A stretch of DNA of 64,000 bases, from assembly GCA_963989385.1 (NCBI GenBank), contig OZ022515.1, positions 7,286,803 to 7,350,802 on the forward strand, read 5' to 3'. This DNA is from Ctena decussata. Taxonomy: Eukaryota; Mollusca; Bivalvia; Lucinida; Lucinidae. The notes under the pieces are model-generated. The model ran no database searches and had not been told where the DNA came from. It saw nothing but the letters and a program-made list of their open reading frames with translations. Both the position numbers and the translations under genes were made by a program. This document shows, one piece after another, positions 48,245-60,034 of this stretch; position 1 is the stretch's first letter, and every line of letters begins with the position of its first letter.

Positions 48245-49019
48245 CCGTATAATGAGAAATTTTCGCATCGCCTAATTTTTGCAGAATTTCGCGGTCTGTA
48301 GGGATCCGAGAAAATTAAACTCCGCGAACTATTTTCCAAGTTTGTAGAAAATATTAATGAGAAATTTGGATCGTCCAAACATATAGTTTTTGGTATTCAA
48401 AGCGCCTCACAAAACCCTAAAAGGTAGGTAGCCATTATAGATATGGAGCTATTATTTTCGGCGCAATTATGTTACTAGCTGGAAATTAGCAGGTAATCAC
48501 AATTTGAACAGGCTGTCATTTTTTTTCGCTTGATAAACGGCCACTTGTATCTGATCATGCAAGTACAATTGAATGTAATTTATTTAAAATTGACTGTGAG
48601 TTCTGTTGACTTTAATCCCGAACAATAGCCATTCTATCAAATGGTCGCATATTTCAGTTGATTTTTTTCTGTGTACAAAACATTGATTTGTACAAATGTC
48701 GACTGTATCTTACTTTTTGTTTTTCTTTGTGAACAAAAAAGAAAAACAAAAAAGATCGGTATCCTTCCAAGCACAAAAGGAGCCGATTCTATCTAAACAA
48801 ATGAGTTCATAACAAAGTGATTACAGTTTATGTGCGATTCTCTCTTCTTGTACGCCGTCTTGATTTTTCAGTCAAGCAATTATTTTACAGGACAAACACA
48901 GTTTTTATTTTCTAGGACATTCACATGCGCGAGAATAAAAAAAACGTGAAAATTAACCCTCGTGTTTTAGGCAAATCCGCCAAAATTTGGCGACGCAAAA
49001 ATTTTCCATTATATGGAAT
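48245..49019. mobile_element. ~775-bp element with ~40-bp inverted ends
   Basis: The left end CCGTATAATGAGAAATTTTCG, continuing CATCGCCTAATTTTTG, is mirrored by CCAAAATTTGGCGACGC and AAAAATTTTCCATTATATGG at the right. No coding sequence inside. It resembles ATATAATGGAAA-ended MITEs seen widely in marine invertebrates. Confidence 0.55.
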
Positions 49020-49309
49020 GCCGCTTGATGGTTTTGTAGTGTTGCGGTTCAATTACAAACATACACATGAGCACACACACGCGCCCCCTTAATGTGTACG
49101 GATGCACACAAACAGAATATACACACATTCTTCCACACACGTGCTGTTAAGAAAATTCCAAAGGAAAGCAGAACTGTTTCATGGTTTCTCAGATAATCCT
49201 CCTTTAGACAACGATGAGTGTGACCATACGTAGGTTTCCCTAACTATTTATCACTTATATTTCCTCTCTGAATCAGGAATTGTAGTGTGTCTTACAATCA
49301 AATACTATA

Positions 49310-49498
49310 TGAGCCGCCACACGACGAAACCAACCAGGTGGTTGTGCGCCCAGCGTAGATTCAGATCAGCCTAGGCATCCACCCAGTCCTATCAGACTGT
49401 TCGTTAAGCGTAGCTAAAGGTCTACCTCCATGCGGACAGGCTTATCTGAGTGCGCTGGGCGCACAACCACTTTGCTGGTTTTGTCGTGTCGCGGCTTA
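49310..49498. mobile_element. Foldback MITE, copy 6
   Basis: It starts TGAGCCGCCACACGACGAAA and ends TTGTCGTGTCGCGGCTTA, with TA on both sides. The centre is shortened, giving 189 bp. Confidence 0.8.
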
Positions 49499-49499
49499 T

Positions 49500-51100
49500 A
49501 TTGCCAGATGCTTTGTCTACTGGAATACGACAAACCGTAAAAAAAACACGAATTTTTTGGACATCTTAAATAATGATATAAATTGTCCGAAAATGAAACT
49601 TTATTTTTTGGCAAAAGTATGTTTCTGCATTTTCTAAGAAAGAATTAAGTGTAACTTAGTCTCTTTCCACTACACTAAGCGTTTGACTTTTATCAGTTCA
49701 GAATTATCAAATTCAGATCTGACCTTCAGATATGTCTTATACAAAAGTAAACATTTGCCAACTATTTATTAACAAATACTAAATTATTCCAGCATCATGA
49801 AAGTTTGTAAGAATTTCGTGATCGGTTATTGCGTTCGTTTCTCAATTTACAGGACAGCTGAAAAATGTCGTATTAATAGACCAGGACCGTTGTCAATAAC
49901 ATTGATTGTGAATTAAAGATGGTCACACTTATTTCATGCTTACTCTAGCAATACTTTTCATTGGAGTTCAGTTCATCCTTGTAACATATGGTCTTTAAAC
50001 GAAAACACCACAATTAAATAGTGCTTACCGGGCGATGCTCAGTATCGCCGTAATTAAGTTTGGCACCATATTTCTGAAAACAAAGCAACAGGGCCTAAGA
50101 AAAGTGCTAAGCTTTCAAATTTTATTCACGTGATATCTGGACCAATGTCAATTTACGTAAAACTGTAGTATAAAAGGCGACCCATTTGTCACAATCTAGC
50201 CACTGGTTTTTAAAAACTGAAAAACGGCGGAACCCTAAATCAATTTAGCTTACGTACAAGTCAGAGCAATAATACCAACTTTGAAGTCTAAATATACCAG
50301 TCACACCCCGGCGGGGATGATTTGTGGGATTAAAGTCCCAATTTTAGGCCTGATACTATGGACGATGACTGGAATTCCGCTTACAACATCACAAGTGTTT
50401 AGGTATGTAAAATTCAGGAGGGATACGTAATACTTATACCATGGTTTTTCCGCCTGTACGAGAAGATAATGCACAAGCTTCAGCGAGGGAATTATCTCCC
50501 GTACTAGTGGCCAAACCATGGGATAACTATTTCATACCACCCTAATCTGTGTGGACTCTGCTGTGTATGAAATATTTCGTACAAAACTTTGTGTTTTCTG
50601 GCAGGAGCGATATAATATGTACGATTCGTGACACCTCTTTGCTGTTCTTTCTTTTATTTTTATGTTTTGCAGTGAAATCTCAGAGAGGGTCAGTTACAGA
50701 CAGGTGGAGTTTCTCTTTTTGAGTGTAAAACAAACTTTTTCCATGATGTCGATAAAATGGGATTTATATTTTTCCGTTTTATTTACTTATTGTTTTATTT
50801 GATTATTTTTATTTAATTGTTTGTTTTTGGTCGGATGTGTATGTGTTTTATGCAAAAATAAATAACAGATAAAGCACTAACTAAGCGCATTTATTTTACT
50901 CTTCGTTTAGAAACTCGCCGGCAAGAGACAGGAGGTCATTACAGAAGTCATATTACTTTTTCTCATAATACGCATTGCTTAATTTTTTACTCATCTGTTG
51001 AAATGTGTGTTGATTCTGTTTCTTTTCCAAATGAAAGTTATAAATAGAAGAAAGCATCCAAATGTCATCTCAAATTTTTTTATATATCATATTACACCGC
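49500..51100. other. No gene recognised
   Basis: AT-rich sequence with no long frame, splice pattern or repeat that could be recognised by eye. Confidence 0.4.
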
Positions 51101-52201
51101 TGTTGTTCAGTGGATAACGTCGTGTCATAAAAATCGTATGTCCACAGGTGAAATAACACTGCGGCGCGTACAGTTAGCGGCATTGACAACGTCAATGTCA
51201 ACAATGTCTTTCTTATCGAAATATTGCTCATTTTGAAAGCGAAAACAAATCCAGTGTAAGGTTCCTATGATAAACAGAATCTTACACTCGCGGTCATTTC
51301 ATATGAAATATAGGAAACTCGCCGAATGATCGTTACATAAATTCCATTTACGCGTGTACGATACTCTATATGTTTAATATGACTTGCATCGATCATATGA
51401 CGTCGCATCTGAGAGTGTAATAAAAACATGCATTAAAACCGATAATCAACTAGTGGATTAAATATGAAATTACGTCGTAACGTTATGCGTTGACGAGTTT
51501 AAAAACGTCGCCTTTTCTATTGGCAAAATGGTTACGCTCTAGTGCAAAATTTGCTAATAAAATGCGATTTTAGTGTCATATAATAAATAAAGTCTTGGAT
51601 TCGTGCTCCTGTATTATTGAATCGGCAAAGCCTCGAATCTTATCTTTTACCCCAACTCGTTTAATAAATTTAATAATACATGAGCACTCATGTGTGATCC
51701 TTTATATAGTTAATAATTTGAGAAATAATATAACTGTTTCATTAAGTAATCATTTCATAAAATTAACCCTGTTCAGATATTGTCATGGCTTTCAACACCC
51801 AAGCATGTGTTTTAGATCGAGGAGCGTTTGTGCGTTTCCTGCCAATTTTTATTTTCTACATGTATTTTCTAGATTCTCGTTCATGTTCTAACTTCGTGGA
51901 AAACGAAAAGATTAAATTTCGTTTTCGATATAAGGCATTAGAAATTCATTTATCATATGACATTGCTATTATTCATTAGATAACGTCGTGTCATAAAAAT
52001 CGTATGACCACACGTGTAAGTTAACATTTTGGCGCGTACATGTAACGCCAACGACCGTGTCAACATCGCGTTTTCTCATTGAAGTAATGTTCATTTAGAA
52101 GGCGGTAAAATCCCATTTTGAAAGGTCACATGACAAACAGAATCTTTCGCTTGTGGGCGATTCCAATGCAATTAATGAAGGCTCGTTTCTTGACGTTCAT
52201 A

Positions 52202-52431
52202 TGCGCCGGGACACGAGAAAACCAACAATGTGGTTGTGCGCCCAGCGCAGACTCAGATCAGCCTGGGCATCCGCCCAGTCTGATCAGAGTCTTCGCTATG
52301 CGCAAGAAGGTAGGTTAGCTATCCTTCAAGCGCTTAGCGAAGAGTCTGATCAGCCTGGGTGGATGCCCAGGCTGATCTAAGTCTGCGCTGGGCGCACAAC
52401 CACATTGTTGGTTTTCTCACGTCGCGGCTCA
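52202..52431. mobile_element. Foldback MITE, copy 7
   Basis: It starts TGCGCCGGGACACGAGAAAA and ends TCTCACGTCGCGGCTCA, flanked by TA on both sides. The arms align over almost their whole length. Confidence 0.85.
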
Positions 52432-52685
52432 TATGAAATGAGAACTCTAGAAAGAGCCAATTTCATCTTCAAATTGTTTTCTATCGAAGACGGAATGCAT
52501 AGAGGATCTTACATGAGTGCTCATGTATTATTGAATTTATTAAACGAGTTGGGGAAAAAGATAAGATGCGAGGCTATGCCGAGCATCTTATCTTTTTCCC
52601 CAACGAGTTTAATAAATTCAATAATACAGGAGCACGAATGCAAGATTCTGTTTATCATCTGACACTAAAATCGCATTTTATAAGC

Positions 52686-52941
52686 TTTTTGGTTGGTTGG
52701 TTGATTTGATGCTTAACGTCCACGGTAAACAACTAAGGTCATGTCGGGACGGTCAGTTAACCTAACCACACTATTCCTGGGCAGGCTTAGACCTTCTACG
52801 CGGTTAACCAGTACTAAGTGCACATACTTTCGCCAGTAACTGACAACTGCCCTTCTTGTATCAGCGGAAGGAGAAACGAAAGTATGTGACCAGACCGGGA
52901 TTCGAACCCAGGACCTCTGACTTACGAGTCAGGTGCCCTAC
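52686..52941 (-). mobile_element. tRNA-derived SINE with 14-bp target duplication
   Basis: The duplication CGCATTTTATAAGC is at 52672-52685 and 52942-52955. In the - orientation the head has the B box GGGTTCGAATCCCGG. The first ~20 bases of the tRNA-like head are missing, so it is slightly 5' truncated. The tail is CAACCAACCAACC. It interrupts the right arm of the composite repeat, so it inserted later. Confidence 0.9.
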
Positions 52942-53357
52942 CGCATTTTATAAGCAAATTTTGCTCTAAAACGTCACGATTTCGCCATTAGACAACGCGA
53001 CGTTTTATGGACGTCAACGCATAACGTTACGACCTTTTTTGCATATTTAATCCACTAGTGGATTATCGTTTTTAATGCATGGCTTTATTACACTCTCAGA
53101 TGCGACGTCATATGATAAAAATCGTTTTCTATCGAAAACGGAATGCAATATTTTAACCAATCCTTTCGCTTTGTATGTTATTAGATACTTTAATGGGCAA
53201 AAAAAAAAATGGATTTCTGATGCATGTTCTACACCTATCTCTATAAATATGCATAAATTTAGGCAATATAAATTAAGAATTTTGAATGTAAAATGCGTAA
53301 CTCGCATTTATGGAGGTGTTGCGTGATAGCAACTGATTTTTATCTATGATTTACTAA

Positions 53358-53595
53358 TGAGCCGCGACACGACAAAACCAACAATATGGTCGTGCGCCCA
53401 GCGCAGACTCAGATCAGCCTAGGCATCCGCCCAGACTGATCAGAATCTTCGCTGTCCGCATGGAGGTAGCTTAGACCCTTAGCTACACTTTAAGTGCTTA
53501 ACGAAGAGTCTGGTCAAACTGGGCGGATGCCCAGGCTGATCTGAGTCTGCACTTGGCGCACAACCACATTGTTGGTTTTGTCGTGCCGCGGCTCA
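53358..53595. mobile_element. Foldback MITE, copy 8
   Basis: It starts TGAGCCGCGACACGACAAAA and ends TTGTCGTGCCGCGGCTCA. It ends 128 bp before the first visible exon of the VWD-domain gene. Confidence 0.85.
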
Positions 53596-53723
53596 TATGT
53601 TTCCCGTGATTCAATGATGTGTTATTATCATTATGAGCCGTCTCATCTGGATTTTTACTGTTTGCACTGGTATGTCCGAATTTACCCGCCGTCCGAAATG
53701 ACCCGACTCGACCCTGTTTTCAG

Positions 53724-53900
53724 ACATGACTGCCCAGGAATGGAAAAGTTCACAGAAACACAGAATGATACTTGCGATATGTTTCTGACGTATATGATGA
53801 ATGGTTACTCCATAGACTGGTCGGCATCGGGATATCTGACACTCACCACCGGACAGAGAATTGACAAGGTGAAAACACAAGACCCCTGCATCTTTAAAAA
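53724..53900 (+). CDS. Exon A of an extracellular EGF/VWD-type protein
   Basis: The exon follows a good acceptor (CCCTGTTTTCAG) and ends at a strong donor (AAAAA|GTGAGT); it enters and leaves in phase 2. It encodes about 58 residues, with HDCPGMEKF, NDTCDMFLTYMMNGYSIDW and QDPCIFKK. The three Cys fit an extracellular module, but no family is recognised. The frame stays open upstream to 53569 through the MITE edge, so an earlier acceptor is possible. The preceding exon was not found. Joining it to exon B keeps the reading frame. Confidence 0.65.
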
Positions 53901-54108
53901 GTGAGTAAAATAACTCCGCAATATATTCTACTGTTTGAAATCTAGATTATAAAGTTTGTAAATGAATAAGTAAATATATATAAGTGATAAATTAAATAAT
54001 AATTATAATACAAATAATAATAATAATAAGAAAAGCTACAAATTTATGCCTTTAAAATCTAAACAATATTTCATCCAAGCTATATGATACTAAGGAATGA
54101 ATGTCATT

Positions 54109-54235
54109 TTTCTGGTGTTTATCGAAGTATAAACTACATTGGGTCGCGTGCAAGGTATGTGAACCCCGAAAGGGCTCATGTAAACTTTGCTAGCGACCCA
54201 ATTTAGTTTAAACTTCGATAAATATCAGAAAAATT
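54109..54235. repeat. 127-bp hairpin element
   Basis: GTTTATCGAAGTATAAACTACATTGGGTCGC pairs with GCGACCCAATTTAGTTTAAACTTCGATAAAT, with arms of about 35-40 bp. The loop contains CCCCGAAAGGGCTC. A further half-arm (CTGAAGTATAAACTACATTAC) lies at 54740-54762. Confidence 0.65.
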
Positions 54236-54238
54236 AAG

Positions 54239-54517
54239 ATGGTTGGTTGGTTGGTTGATTTGATGCTTAACGTCCACGGTAAACAACTATGGTCATGTCG
54301 GGACGGTCAGTTAACCTAACCACACTATTCCTGGGCAGGCTTAGACCTCCTAAGCGGTTAACCAGTACTAAGTGCACATACTTTCGCCAGTAACTGACAA
54401 CTGCCCTTCTTGAATCAGCGGAAGGAGAAACGAAAGTATGTGGCCAGACCGGGATTCGAACCCAGGACCTCTGACTTACGAGTCAGGTGCCCTACCGATT
54501 GCGCTACCCGGCCCGGC
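54239..54517 (-). mobile_element. Full-length tRNA-derived SINE with 10-bp target duplication
   Basis: The duplication AAAAATTAAG is at 54229-54238 and 54518-54527. On the - strand the head begins GCCGGGCCGGGTAGCGCAATCGG and has the B box GGGTTCGAATCCCGG. Body and tail match the copies at 9879, 30246/34508 and 52686. It is the most complete copy and lies in the intron after exon A. Confidence 0.9.
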
Positions 54518-54529
54518 AAAAATTAAGTT

Positions 54530-55984
54530 CATTGCTTATATCTACATTCTTCTCTCTATATAAATTGACCAGAAATTTGCGTATAGGGCTACAGTTGAAG
54601 TAGAGAAACATTTATACGCTGTTTTACTGTTAGTAGTGGAACAGCGTCAACGACGTCATAACGTCGCCTATGTCCAATCAGATTGGAGAGAAACATGGTT
54701 TATTTTGACGTTACCTACGTCGCGTGAACCGATGTAGTTACTGAAGTATAAACTACATTACATTCTAATGGTTTACCATAGCGCTTTAAAATAAATGCTC
54801 TGAGAACGTAAATATTCGAAAATTCTAACAATAGAGGGAACAGAGACTGAGTGTAAATTCAGATAAGGCTGCTAATTATCATCTGTATTTTCGCCGTTTG
54901 CAAATTCAGTTATTTTCTTTTTTTCATTTGTGAAATTTCAAAAACAAAACACGGCATTCTGAAAAGGACGTGAATTTTTGCTTTAATAAGATGTCTCAGG
55001 ATATTATCCGGAGATAATAGAATACTATCTTGACTCATAAATATTTTATTCCCCAAGATAACACCTTATATCCTCACGGTTTATTAAAAAAATGTATTTT
55101 CGGTTAAATTACGTGAATTTTCTCATCCAAAACAACCAATACTCTTATAAGAGGGATCTGGATATTGGCGATGATTTAGGAGATGTACATGTAAGCTCCA
55201 TTTTATAGTATAAGTTTACAAAACCGATTTAGATTTTGAGCGGCCATTCTAGATAGGAAACCGACCCGTCTGATAACTACAGTACCATAATGATTATAAA
55301 CAAGATAATATGCTGTGGTATTGACGGGAACAATATATAACACGTACCTTCAGACGGCTCAAGATAATTTCTCGTTCATCAACATAAAATAAAGAAAATA
55401 CACTACCCTTTCTGGATTTCGTATAAAATGTTTTAACTAAATGTTAAAGAATACTATTTTGCTTGAAATGTTGCCTAGTAAATAGTTTTAAATGATAGAT
55501 TCTTTTGGAAGCAGAGAATACATAAAAGAAACGAAAATAGCCTACTTGGTTTGCGTGAGTCTATTCATGACCAGTAATGAAATCTGCAATGCATGCCACG
55601 GTTAAAACAACTTCTTGAAGACGTTTATTCCCGGCTACGGAGAAAACACCATGTCATTGTATTGGTTGTAATTTTATGGCCATGTTAATTAATTACTTAT
55701 GCTGAAGGGATTTAAAAACGTCCACGTTTTTATTTTGAATATCTCAAAAACAAATGCAACAATGTCCCCCAAAATTTTGCAAAACATATATTGCTTTATA
55801 CATGTACATGGTAATGTCTTTATAACGGATTTGAATTTGGTCAACCGAATCGGTTCGGATTTAGAACTAAGTACAGCTTACTTACATCCTAATCACTATA
55901 TATACAGATTTTTGGAAAAAAAAAAAACAAAAAAAAAAACATTCCTCTTACAATAACAAAATTGAATTTTGAAAGCTTGATAAC
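54530..55984. other. Intronic sequence, nothing recognised
   Basis: AT-rich sequence between exon A and the LINE relic. The 85-residue frame at 55699-55956 ends in a lysine run and has no domain. Confidence 0.4.
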
Positions 55985-56319
55985 GGACTATTGGTTTAAA
56001 CATATTTTATTCAAATAAATTCCACATACATATACACATGTACATTTACATGTGCTACAGCAGTGCAATGCAAGAAAGGATTCAGAAAGAAGCCCATCGG
56101 CCTGTGTAAATCTGTTTCCCTATAATCATGAATTACCTCGAATACGGTAAGAACAAAGTGTTACAAAAATTATTTATGTCGGTATGTCAAACCAGTTAAA
56201 AAAAGAAAAAGAGATAAGATAACAGTAAAGAAAGTAAAAAAATGAGCCTGAAAACAACTACTACAAATATATTAATTATTTTGTTAATAAGATATGAGCG
56301 TCAAAAGATAAGTAATATA

Positions 56320-56367
<48 letters not shown>

Positions 56368-57030
56368 TTCTCATGAGTTTAAGCTTAAGCGTTGACTGTC
56401 AGGTATGAATTTTACACTTCGACCAAAATTTTACAGTTCGTTTGATAGTCCATATTAGCAACTCCAATAATATATTACTGACATCTTGTCCACAATATTG
56501 TGCTAAAGTTCAACATTACAGTTCGTATTCCAGTATATCTCTGGCATTCAAAGAAGAAATGTTTGGTAGATTCAATTGAACCACAAACACAGTAAGGATT
56601 ATTAATCATGATTTTGGAGGAAAGATGCTAATTTCACTTACTACAGTTCGTTCTTAGCCTAGTCTGTTGTATTTGTAAGAATCGGTCACCTATAAAGTAA
56701 TATTTACGGGGCTTACTTAAATGTGTTTGTTAAGTTGATATCTGAAACTTTGAATGGAACTGGAGTCTTTTATCGGAGGAGAAGTTCGTCCCAAGATCTT
56801 ATACTTGCGGGCAGATAAGATTATAATAGAATTAGGTGATGGCAATCGGATACTTAATGAACGAAGCATCAGGTAAAGTATAAGACATGCTACTTTCGAT
56901 GGAAAGACTGACATAATCAGGAGGGAGATTATTAGACATTTTGTAGAAAAGATATAATTTATGCTTATTTTGTCTTAGTTTGTTCAAGCGTTTCCCAACC
57001 GGTTTCTGTCAGAATGATGATGATATAACT
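55985..57030 (-). mobile_element. Decayed third copy of a CR1-like LINE (3' part)
   Basis: Read on the - strand: GKRLNKLRQNKHKLYLFYKM (about 56940-57000), SFRYQLNKHI (56717), then RTNCSKL and CVCGSIESTKHFFFECQRY (56530-56660). These blocks follow the order seen in the young LINE (KKHKLQLLYKM, FFKRKLNAN, LRTKCSSL, CLCGAVEDTKHFLFSC). The 3' UTR has the same stem-loop and ends near TTTAAAC at 55995. A GA microsatellite (56324-56366) interrupts it. It is 5' truncated and much older than the other two copies. Confidence 0.75.
56075..56121 (-). other. LINE 3' UTR stem-loop, copy 3
   Basis: On the - strand AGGGAAACAGA pairs with TCTGAATCCTT using one G-U pair. Stem sequence has changed from copies 1 and 2 while most pairing is retained. 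Confidence 0.6.
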
Positions 57031-57216
57031 TATCAATTACAATCTGAGTACATTTACCCTTCAGACGGATTTTAGTACTACTTTTCCTTTATGAGTATAC
57101 TCCCAGTATTAAAAAAGTTACACCAAATTGTATTAATATCAGTCTCACTGGAAAGTATTTTGACCACAGGTAGGAAATTCGATGTTGCTATTCTTTATCT
57201 GCCCAAACATTTTCAG

Positions 57217-57278
57217 GGAGACAGAGGAGTTAGTGAATAAATGTTGTGATGGATGGATAGAACCTAACTGCACGGAAC
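57217..57278 (+). CDS. Exon B (62 bp, CCxGW segment)
   Basis: The acceptor CAAACATTTTCAG is followed by 62 bp and the donor GAAC|GTAAGT. The exon enters in phase 2 and leaves in phase 1, exactly bridging exon A (ends phase 2) and the EGF exon (starts phase 1). It encodes ETEELVNKCCDGWIEPNCTE. CCxGW...PNC segments commonly precede EGF repeats in extracellular proteins. It is too short for ORF-based detection; the call rests on phase, splice sites and the Cys pattern. Confidence 0.75.
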
Positions 57279-58412
57279 GTAAGTGATCATTGCTGTCACA
57301 CTTTATCTACATTTATCTCAACTATAGATAGAGTCAAGTTAAATACATGCATTCTAGAACACATCCGTCATTTTTTCAGAATCTAATTAGAAACGAATAA
57401 AACTCTTTTTAGACGTGAACTTCTTCCCAACTGAGCCCCAATTCCCTGCTTCTTCCGAACACCATCCTGCAAACAGTAATGTATTGCATAACACAGCACT
57501 GTGTATACAATGTCCATGTTATTTTAAACATATTCGTAGTCTTTGATGGGTTGTTTTTTGTTATTAAGAACTTTCCAAGCAACGGCGGCGATGTGTGTTC
57601 TTGGCGATGACATATGGCTGAAACCATCGAAATGACGTGTTCTACTGTTTTTATGAGAAGAATCTACAGACTACATGCAATAAAAAGTTTACTAATGTCT
57701 AGCGTCATGTTAACAGGCATATCGGGCTAGAGCCGGCTGATGTCATTTGACTCTTAAACGTGCCGTAATTACATATCCGTTCTCAAGCACTGTTAGACAC
57801 ACAAAGGCCGATTATTTTTTTCTTCTTATGTCAGATTGCCAGATTTTGTTGTTGTTGTCTATCTGTTGCTTATCAGTTTATCACTTTCATGCTCATTGTT
57901 GCAATTTTTTTTTTGTGTGTGTGTGTTTTCGATTTATCTACAGTTTTCTTATTCCCTATTCGGTTACATATTTCAACCATAAATACATGTAGTCTTTATT
58001 GTGTTTTCGTCATCTTATGCTTCAAAAGAACGGATGCACGAGCTGATCTATATGGCTGAGCGATAGGCTTTATATGTGGAAAGGACGTATGGGCCATATT
58101 GGACTGTGTATCCAACTTTATACATATTCGGGTATTCTGATGTTCACGTTATTTGCTGTTTTTGCCTATATTTTGACATTTTAGACTTAAAATGCTAGAA
58201 TGAATGGGTACACTTTCAGGCGGGGTGCAGGGGGGGGGGGGGGGGGGGTATTCTGGGAGGGAATTTTCCGTTCAAGAGAAGGCTTTATTTTGGAAGAGTT
58301 TTGTTGTGCAGGGAAGCAAACAGGGAATCAAAAAAGTCATTCGCCTTTCCAATAACCGTGGTAAATATTTGGATGTGTACCCATGTTCCTTAAGTTTAGT
58401 CTCTGAAATAAA

Positions 58413-58637
58413 TGAGCCGCGACACGAGAAAACCAACAATGTGGTTGTGCGCCAAGCACAGACTCTGATCTGGGCATTTGCACAGTTTGGTCAGACTCAT
58501 TGTTAAGTGCTGAAATGGTAGCTGAGGGTCTAAGCTACATGCGGACAGCGAAGACTCTGACTGGGCGGATGCCCAGGGTGATCTGAGTCTGCGCTGGGCG
58601 CACAACCACATTGTTGGTTTTGTCGTGTTGCGCCTCA
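58413..58637. mobile_element. Foldback MITE, copy 9
   Basis: It starts TGAGCCGCGACACGAGAAAA and ends TTGTCGTGTTGCGCCTCA, flanked by AA on both sides. It ends 39 bp before the EGF exon, so it occupies the usual branch-point side of that intron. Confidence 0.85.
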
Positions 58638-58676
58638 AATCATTATAAAATAAATGATATGGTTTTCTTGATTCAG

Positions 58677-58781
58677 CTATTTGCGATCCACCATGTTACA
58701 ACGGCGGCACATGTGTCGGGCCTTACCAGTGCGATTGTCAAGCTAATTTCACTGGTGTTACTTGCCGCGAAGACTTGAACC
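58677..58781 (+). CDS. Exon C: EGF-like repeat
   Basis: The exon lies between TTCTTGATTCAG and GTAAGT and is phase 1 at both ends, typical for EGF exons. It encodes one complete EGF-like repeat: CDPPCYNGGTC, then VGPYQCDC and FTGVTC, with all six Cys in canonical spacing. EGF repeats form disulphide-bonded modules in secreted or membrane proteins. No calcium-binding D-x-D/N-E signature is seen before the first Cys. Confidence 0.9.
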
Positions 58782-59077
58782 GTAAGTTGCTCTATTTATC
58801 AAGCCAGTTTCGCAATATTTTTAATGTTGTTTTATCATTTTTGTAATGCCATTTTAAATGGTTCCGTCATTACAAATGTTACCATCATCAAAGTTTCTTA
58901 TTATGTAATACAGTGTTACATGTAGAATAAAGATAAATAAAATAATAAGAACAACTAATTATTTAATATTGAAATTGATATCTTCAACGGAGAAGTTTAA
59001 TGTAAAATGATAATGCATTGATATATAAAGTTCACAGATTTAACTAAGAGGTTACATGTATGATGCAAAACGATAAT

Positions 59078-59303
59078 TGAGCCATAACATGGCAAAACTA
59101 ACAAAGTGGCATGTGCACCCAGCGAATGGGTCATCCGCCTCGTCCGATTAGAGTCCTTGCTGTCCGCATGGAGGTAGCTTATACTAGTGGCTACCCTTTA
59201 TTTTGACAGCAAAGATTCTGATCAGACTGGGCGGATGCCCAAGCTGATCTGAGTCGTCGATGGGCGCACTTTCACTTTGTTGGTTTTGTGGTGTCGCGCC
59301 TCA
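59078..59303. mobile_element. Foldback MITE, copy 10
   Basis: It starts TGAGCCATAACATGGCAAAA and ends TTGTGGTGTCGCGCCTCA, flanked by AT on both sides. It lies in the intron between the EGF and TB-like exons. Confidence 0.8.
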
Positions 59304-59689
59304 ATTATCTATTATCATCAGCCTAGATGTATGTACAGCATTTAAGTTTACAAATCAGTTTACATTCTAAATCAAGAGGTCTGGTACTTGAATTACTCAT
59401 TCGTTTATATTAGGGTGTTGCTTCAGCTTAAAATTTTTGAAGCAAAATTTTCTAATTCATTTATATTTCAACTGAAAGTGTTGTGAACGTCATTATATTT
59501 TTGTCGAAGACTAACAAGATTACTTATCCATGTGAGTGTGGCCAGCTCATGCTTTACGCCTAGAAGTATAACTACAGCTGCAGTCAAAATAAAAGTTCCT
59601 TGCTTCTGATTGTGGGAAGACTCATCAAGTCCTGACAAAGACCTGATAGAAGATCAAAGAGCAGGATTTATCGTAGCAAGCATATGTCA

Positions 59690-59775
59690 TTTATGCAACG
59701 TCGCAACAATGTCGATGCAACGTCATAACGTTGCATCGACGTTGATGCGACGTTGCATTTACGTTATGTCGCTGC
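59690..59775. repeat. AACGTC/CAACGT word cluster
   Basis: GCAACGTCGCAAC, GATGCAACGTCATAACGTTGCATCGACG and TGCGACGTTGCATTTACG form overlapping palindromes. It ends GTCGCTGCTGG. It resembles the AACGTC MITEs at 7810 and 34211 but lacks clear termini. Confidence 0.5.
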
Positions 59776-59871
59776 TGGATAAATAATAAGGAATTCTTAT
59801 ATATTTAAGCTGCATGACTCTTTTACCGTTTACAATTCTTTTTGTAAAGATATTTCTTGTTTCATATTCAG

Positions 59872-60027
59872 TGGTAACGGATACGGAGAAGTACTGTTTC
59901 AACAGCGACGCTTGTGACAGTGAAATCACAGAATCACGGACAATGACGCGAGAGGAATGCTGTCAGTCTAGTGATCGTTCCTGGGGTTCCACTGATGGAG
60001 ACTGCTCAGATTGTTCCGATGATCCAG
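59872..60027 (+). CDS. Exon D: 8-Cys/TB-like module
   Basis: The exon follows TTGTTTCATATTCAG and ends at CCAG|GTACAT; it is phase 1 at both ends. It encodes KYCFNSDACDSEITESRTMT, REECCQSSDRSWG and GDCSDCSDDP. The adjacent CC pair, the following W-G and the closing CxxC resemble TB/8-Cys modules of fibrillin- and properdin-type proteins, which stabilise extracellular assemblies. Six Cys are visible in this exon. A foldback MITE starts only 7 bp after the donor GT begins. Confidence 0.85.
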
Positions 60028-60034
60028 GTACATA

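Larger units (their letters stand above)
51110..53115. repeat. Composite of direct and inverted repeats
   Basis: GATAACGTCGTGTCATAAAAATCGTATG and the following GGCGCGTACA, AAACAGAATCTT blocks occur at 51110-51300 and again, same strand, at 51975-52165. A second module (51396-51720, with CAACTAGTGGATTAAATATG, AACGTTATGCGTTGACG and GCTCCTGTATTATTGAAT) recurs inverted at 52515-53115, where a SINE interrupts it. The inner ends carry hairpins with a 45-bp arm (GTATTATTGAATTTATTAAACG ... at 52535-52637). A foldback MITE lies at 52202-52431. This is probably a large non-autonomous element with later insertions. Confidence 0.6.

Noticed and set aside
52118..52380. ORFs across the foldback MITE copies (also 28075-28371, 28875-29093, 58396-58638) as proteins
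   Set aside because: The similar translations (KPTMWLCAQRRLRS) come from the shared MITE arm, not from a coding gene.
53569..53723. Extending exon A upstream to the start of the open frame
   Set aside because: The frame runs into the end of a foldback MITE, and CTGTTTTCAG at 53723 is a much better acceptor. An earlier start cannot be fully excluded.
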